64,000 nucleotides of DNA. It comes from Nioella sp. MMSF_3534 (GTDB lineage Bacteria; Pseudomonadota; Alphaproteobacteria; Rhodobacterales; Rhodobacteraceae). Position numbers and translations under genes: made by a program. How positions within the stretch are numbered: position 1 is the first letter of the stretch; every line of letters begins with the position of its first letter. The notes beneath the pieces were generated by a model. It worked only from the letters and a program-made list of their open reading frames with translations. It was not told the DNA's origin and ran no database searches. Shown here in pieces: positions 63,378 through 64,000 of the stretch. The stretch spans positions 1-64,000 of the forward strand of contig NZ_JASHJX010000021.1 of assembly GCF_030732985.1 (NCBI RefSeq). Reading direction: 5' to 3'.

Positions 63378-64000
63378 AGCGCCCCCAGATAGCTGTCCCA
63401 GAGATTGTTGCGGAAGATGAGACCCGGGTCGAGTTCCCGCTTCGCCGCCGCGAATTCCGGTGCGCGCGGATAGGTCGCCACCAGCTGATCCACCGTCGGA
63501 TGGGGCCGGTAGGGCAGGTAATAGCTTGCACCGAACTCGATCATCCGGTCGATGAGGTCACGGGTCATGCGGGCCATGTCGGCCTCGGCCCTTTCCGTCA
63601 TTTCCTGACTGAAGCTCATGACCGCGGCGATCCGGTCAACCGGCGCATAGGAGAGCCAGCTTTCGTCATCGCGCGCCACATGGCGCAGGGTGACGTTCAG
63701 AAACTCCTGATACGAACCGGGAATCACGTCCCAACAGGCGGTCAGGAAATCGTCGAACCGGTCGGGGGCGACGAAGTATTCGTGCAGGATATCGGTGCGC
63801 GTCGGGTTGCGGTCGTCGAGCGTCTGCACGGGCTCGTTCATCAGGCTGTTGCGTGTCGCAGGCCCGTCGCCAAGGGCGGGGCCAACCACGGTTTCCGTCC
63901 ACCAGCGCAGGCGTTTCATCGGCTCGTTCCCAAGCTGCCAGCGATAGATATAGCTGGCGAGGTGGGACATGATGCCGGAGCCTTCGGCGGCGGGCAGGTC
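63374..64000 (-). CDS. FAD-linked oxidase, C-terminal part (gene continues beyond window)
   Basis: The frame is open to the window edge, so at least 208 C-terminal residues are seen and the ATG at 63970 is internal. The end of the chain (PEFAAAKRELDPGLIFRNNLW) and NEPVQTLDDRNPTRTDILHEYFV resemble the C-terminal domain of FAD-binding type 4 (GlcD/ALO-like) oxidases; the N-terminal FAD domain would be outside the window. First gene of the run with three uncharacterised proteins downstream. Confidence 0.65.
   Translation of the reverse strand, partial: DLPAAEGSGIMSHLASYIYRWQLGNEPMKRLRWWTETVVGPALGDGPATRNSLMNEPVQTLDDRNPTRTDILHEYFVAPDRFDDFLTACWDVIPGSYQEFLNVTLRHVARDDESWLSYAPVDRIAAVMSFSQEMTERAEADMARMTRDLIDRMIEFGASYYLPYRPHPTVDQLVATYPRAPEFAAAKRELDPGLIFRNNLWDSYLGAL

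Noticed and set aside
1-64000. tRNA, rRNA, transposase, integrase or phage genes
   Set aside because: I looked through the gaps and frames and saw none; all gaps are short and explained by promoters, hairpins or the repeats described.

Overview
The window looks like chromosomal DNA of a marine-type alphaproteobacterium of the order Rhodobacterales (Rhodobacteraceae/Roseobacteraceae). The basis is high GC, dense operons with ATGA/TGATG overlaps, a stand-alone Lrp-type PutR divergent from a PutA without DNA-binding domain, a sulfite-dehydrogenase-like soeABC set without Tat signal, TAXI- and DctP-type TRAP transporters, a ROK-type XylR, and many small intergenic palindromic repeats. I see no rRNA, tRNA, CRISPR array, transposase, phage gene or origin. 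All genes are called without frameshifts; the two edge genes are cut by the window.

Layout. 0-3 kb: 3' part of selD and a convergent, overlapping mnmH (selenium modification of tRNA), then a beta-hydroxyacid dehydrogenase. 3-5.6 kb: P-type cation ATPase behind an FNR-type box. 5.6-9.7 kb: putA/putR proline catabolism. 9.7-10 kb: a 333-bp convergent gap filled with repeats and palindromes. 10-17.3 kb: an operon of TAXI-TRAP binding protein, fused TRAP permease, universal stress protein, class III aminotransferase and BKACE enzyme, divergent from an RpiR regulator. 17.3-22.6 kb: molybdenum oxidoreductase operon soeA-hydrolase-soeB-soeC. 22.7-27.4 kb: CapA-like lipoprotein, then deoC and a double aldehyde dehydrogenase (deoxyribose breakdown). 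27.6-32.2 kb: gabD, a GAPDH paralogue, a degenerate sugar-acid kinase and a GlxA-type AraC regulator. 32.3-36.8 kb: GntR, DapA-family lyase/deaminase, PuuC-like aldehyde dehydrogenase and FAD amine oxidase. 36.8-42.5 kb: TetR/cupin pair with a palindromic operator, a DMT exporter, then a demethylase pair (TMADH/DgcA-like flavoprotein plus MttB-like methyltransferase). 42.6-53.9 kb: the xylose regulon (xylFHG, xylR, xylAB, galM), which also holds an ASPIC/UnbV protein and a di-heme peroxidase. 54-61.6 kb: TRAP transporter dctPQM, M20 amidohydrolase and the DctB/DctD two-component system. 61.6-64 kb: an uncharacterised four-gene operon with a partial FAD-linked oxidase.

How the parts may fit. 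The theme is uptake and oxidation of small organic nutrients: proline, an unknown TAXI ligand, sulfite, deoxyribose, amines or N-methylated compounds, xylose, and an N-acyl compound taken up by TRAP. The MttB-like protein, the N-demethylase-like flavoprotein and PutA could together turn a proline betaine into glutamate; this is inference.

Most notable points: (1) a three-copy dispersed intergenic repeat built of 11-bp GTACACCCCCC-like units; (2) two intergenic elements made of tandem 20-bp palindromes whose arms differ by compensatory changes, both in convergent gaps; (3) a DctD-type activator lacking the GAFTGA loop needed for sigma-54, together with no convincing -24/-12 promoter for its likely targets; (4) a kinase homologue that has lost all recognisable catalytic loops; (5) a di-heme peroxidase/UnbV pair embedded in the xylose regulon.
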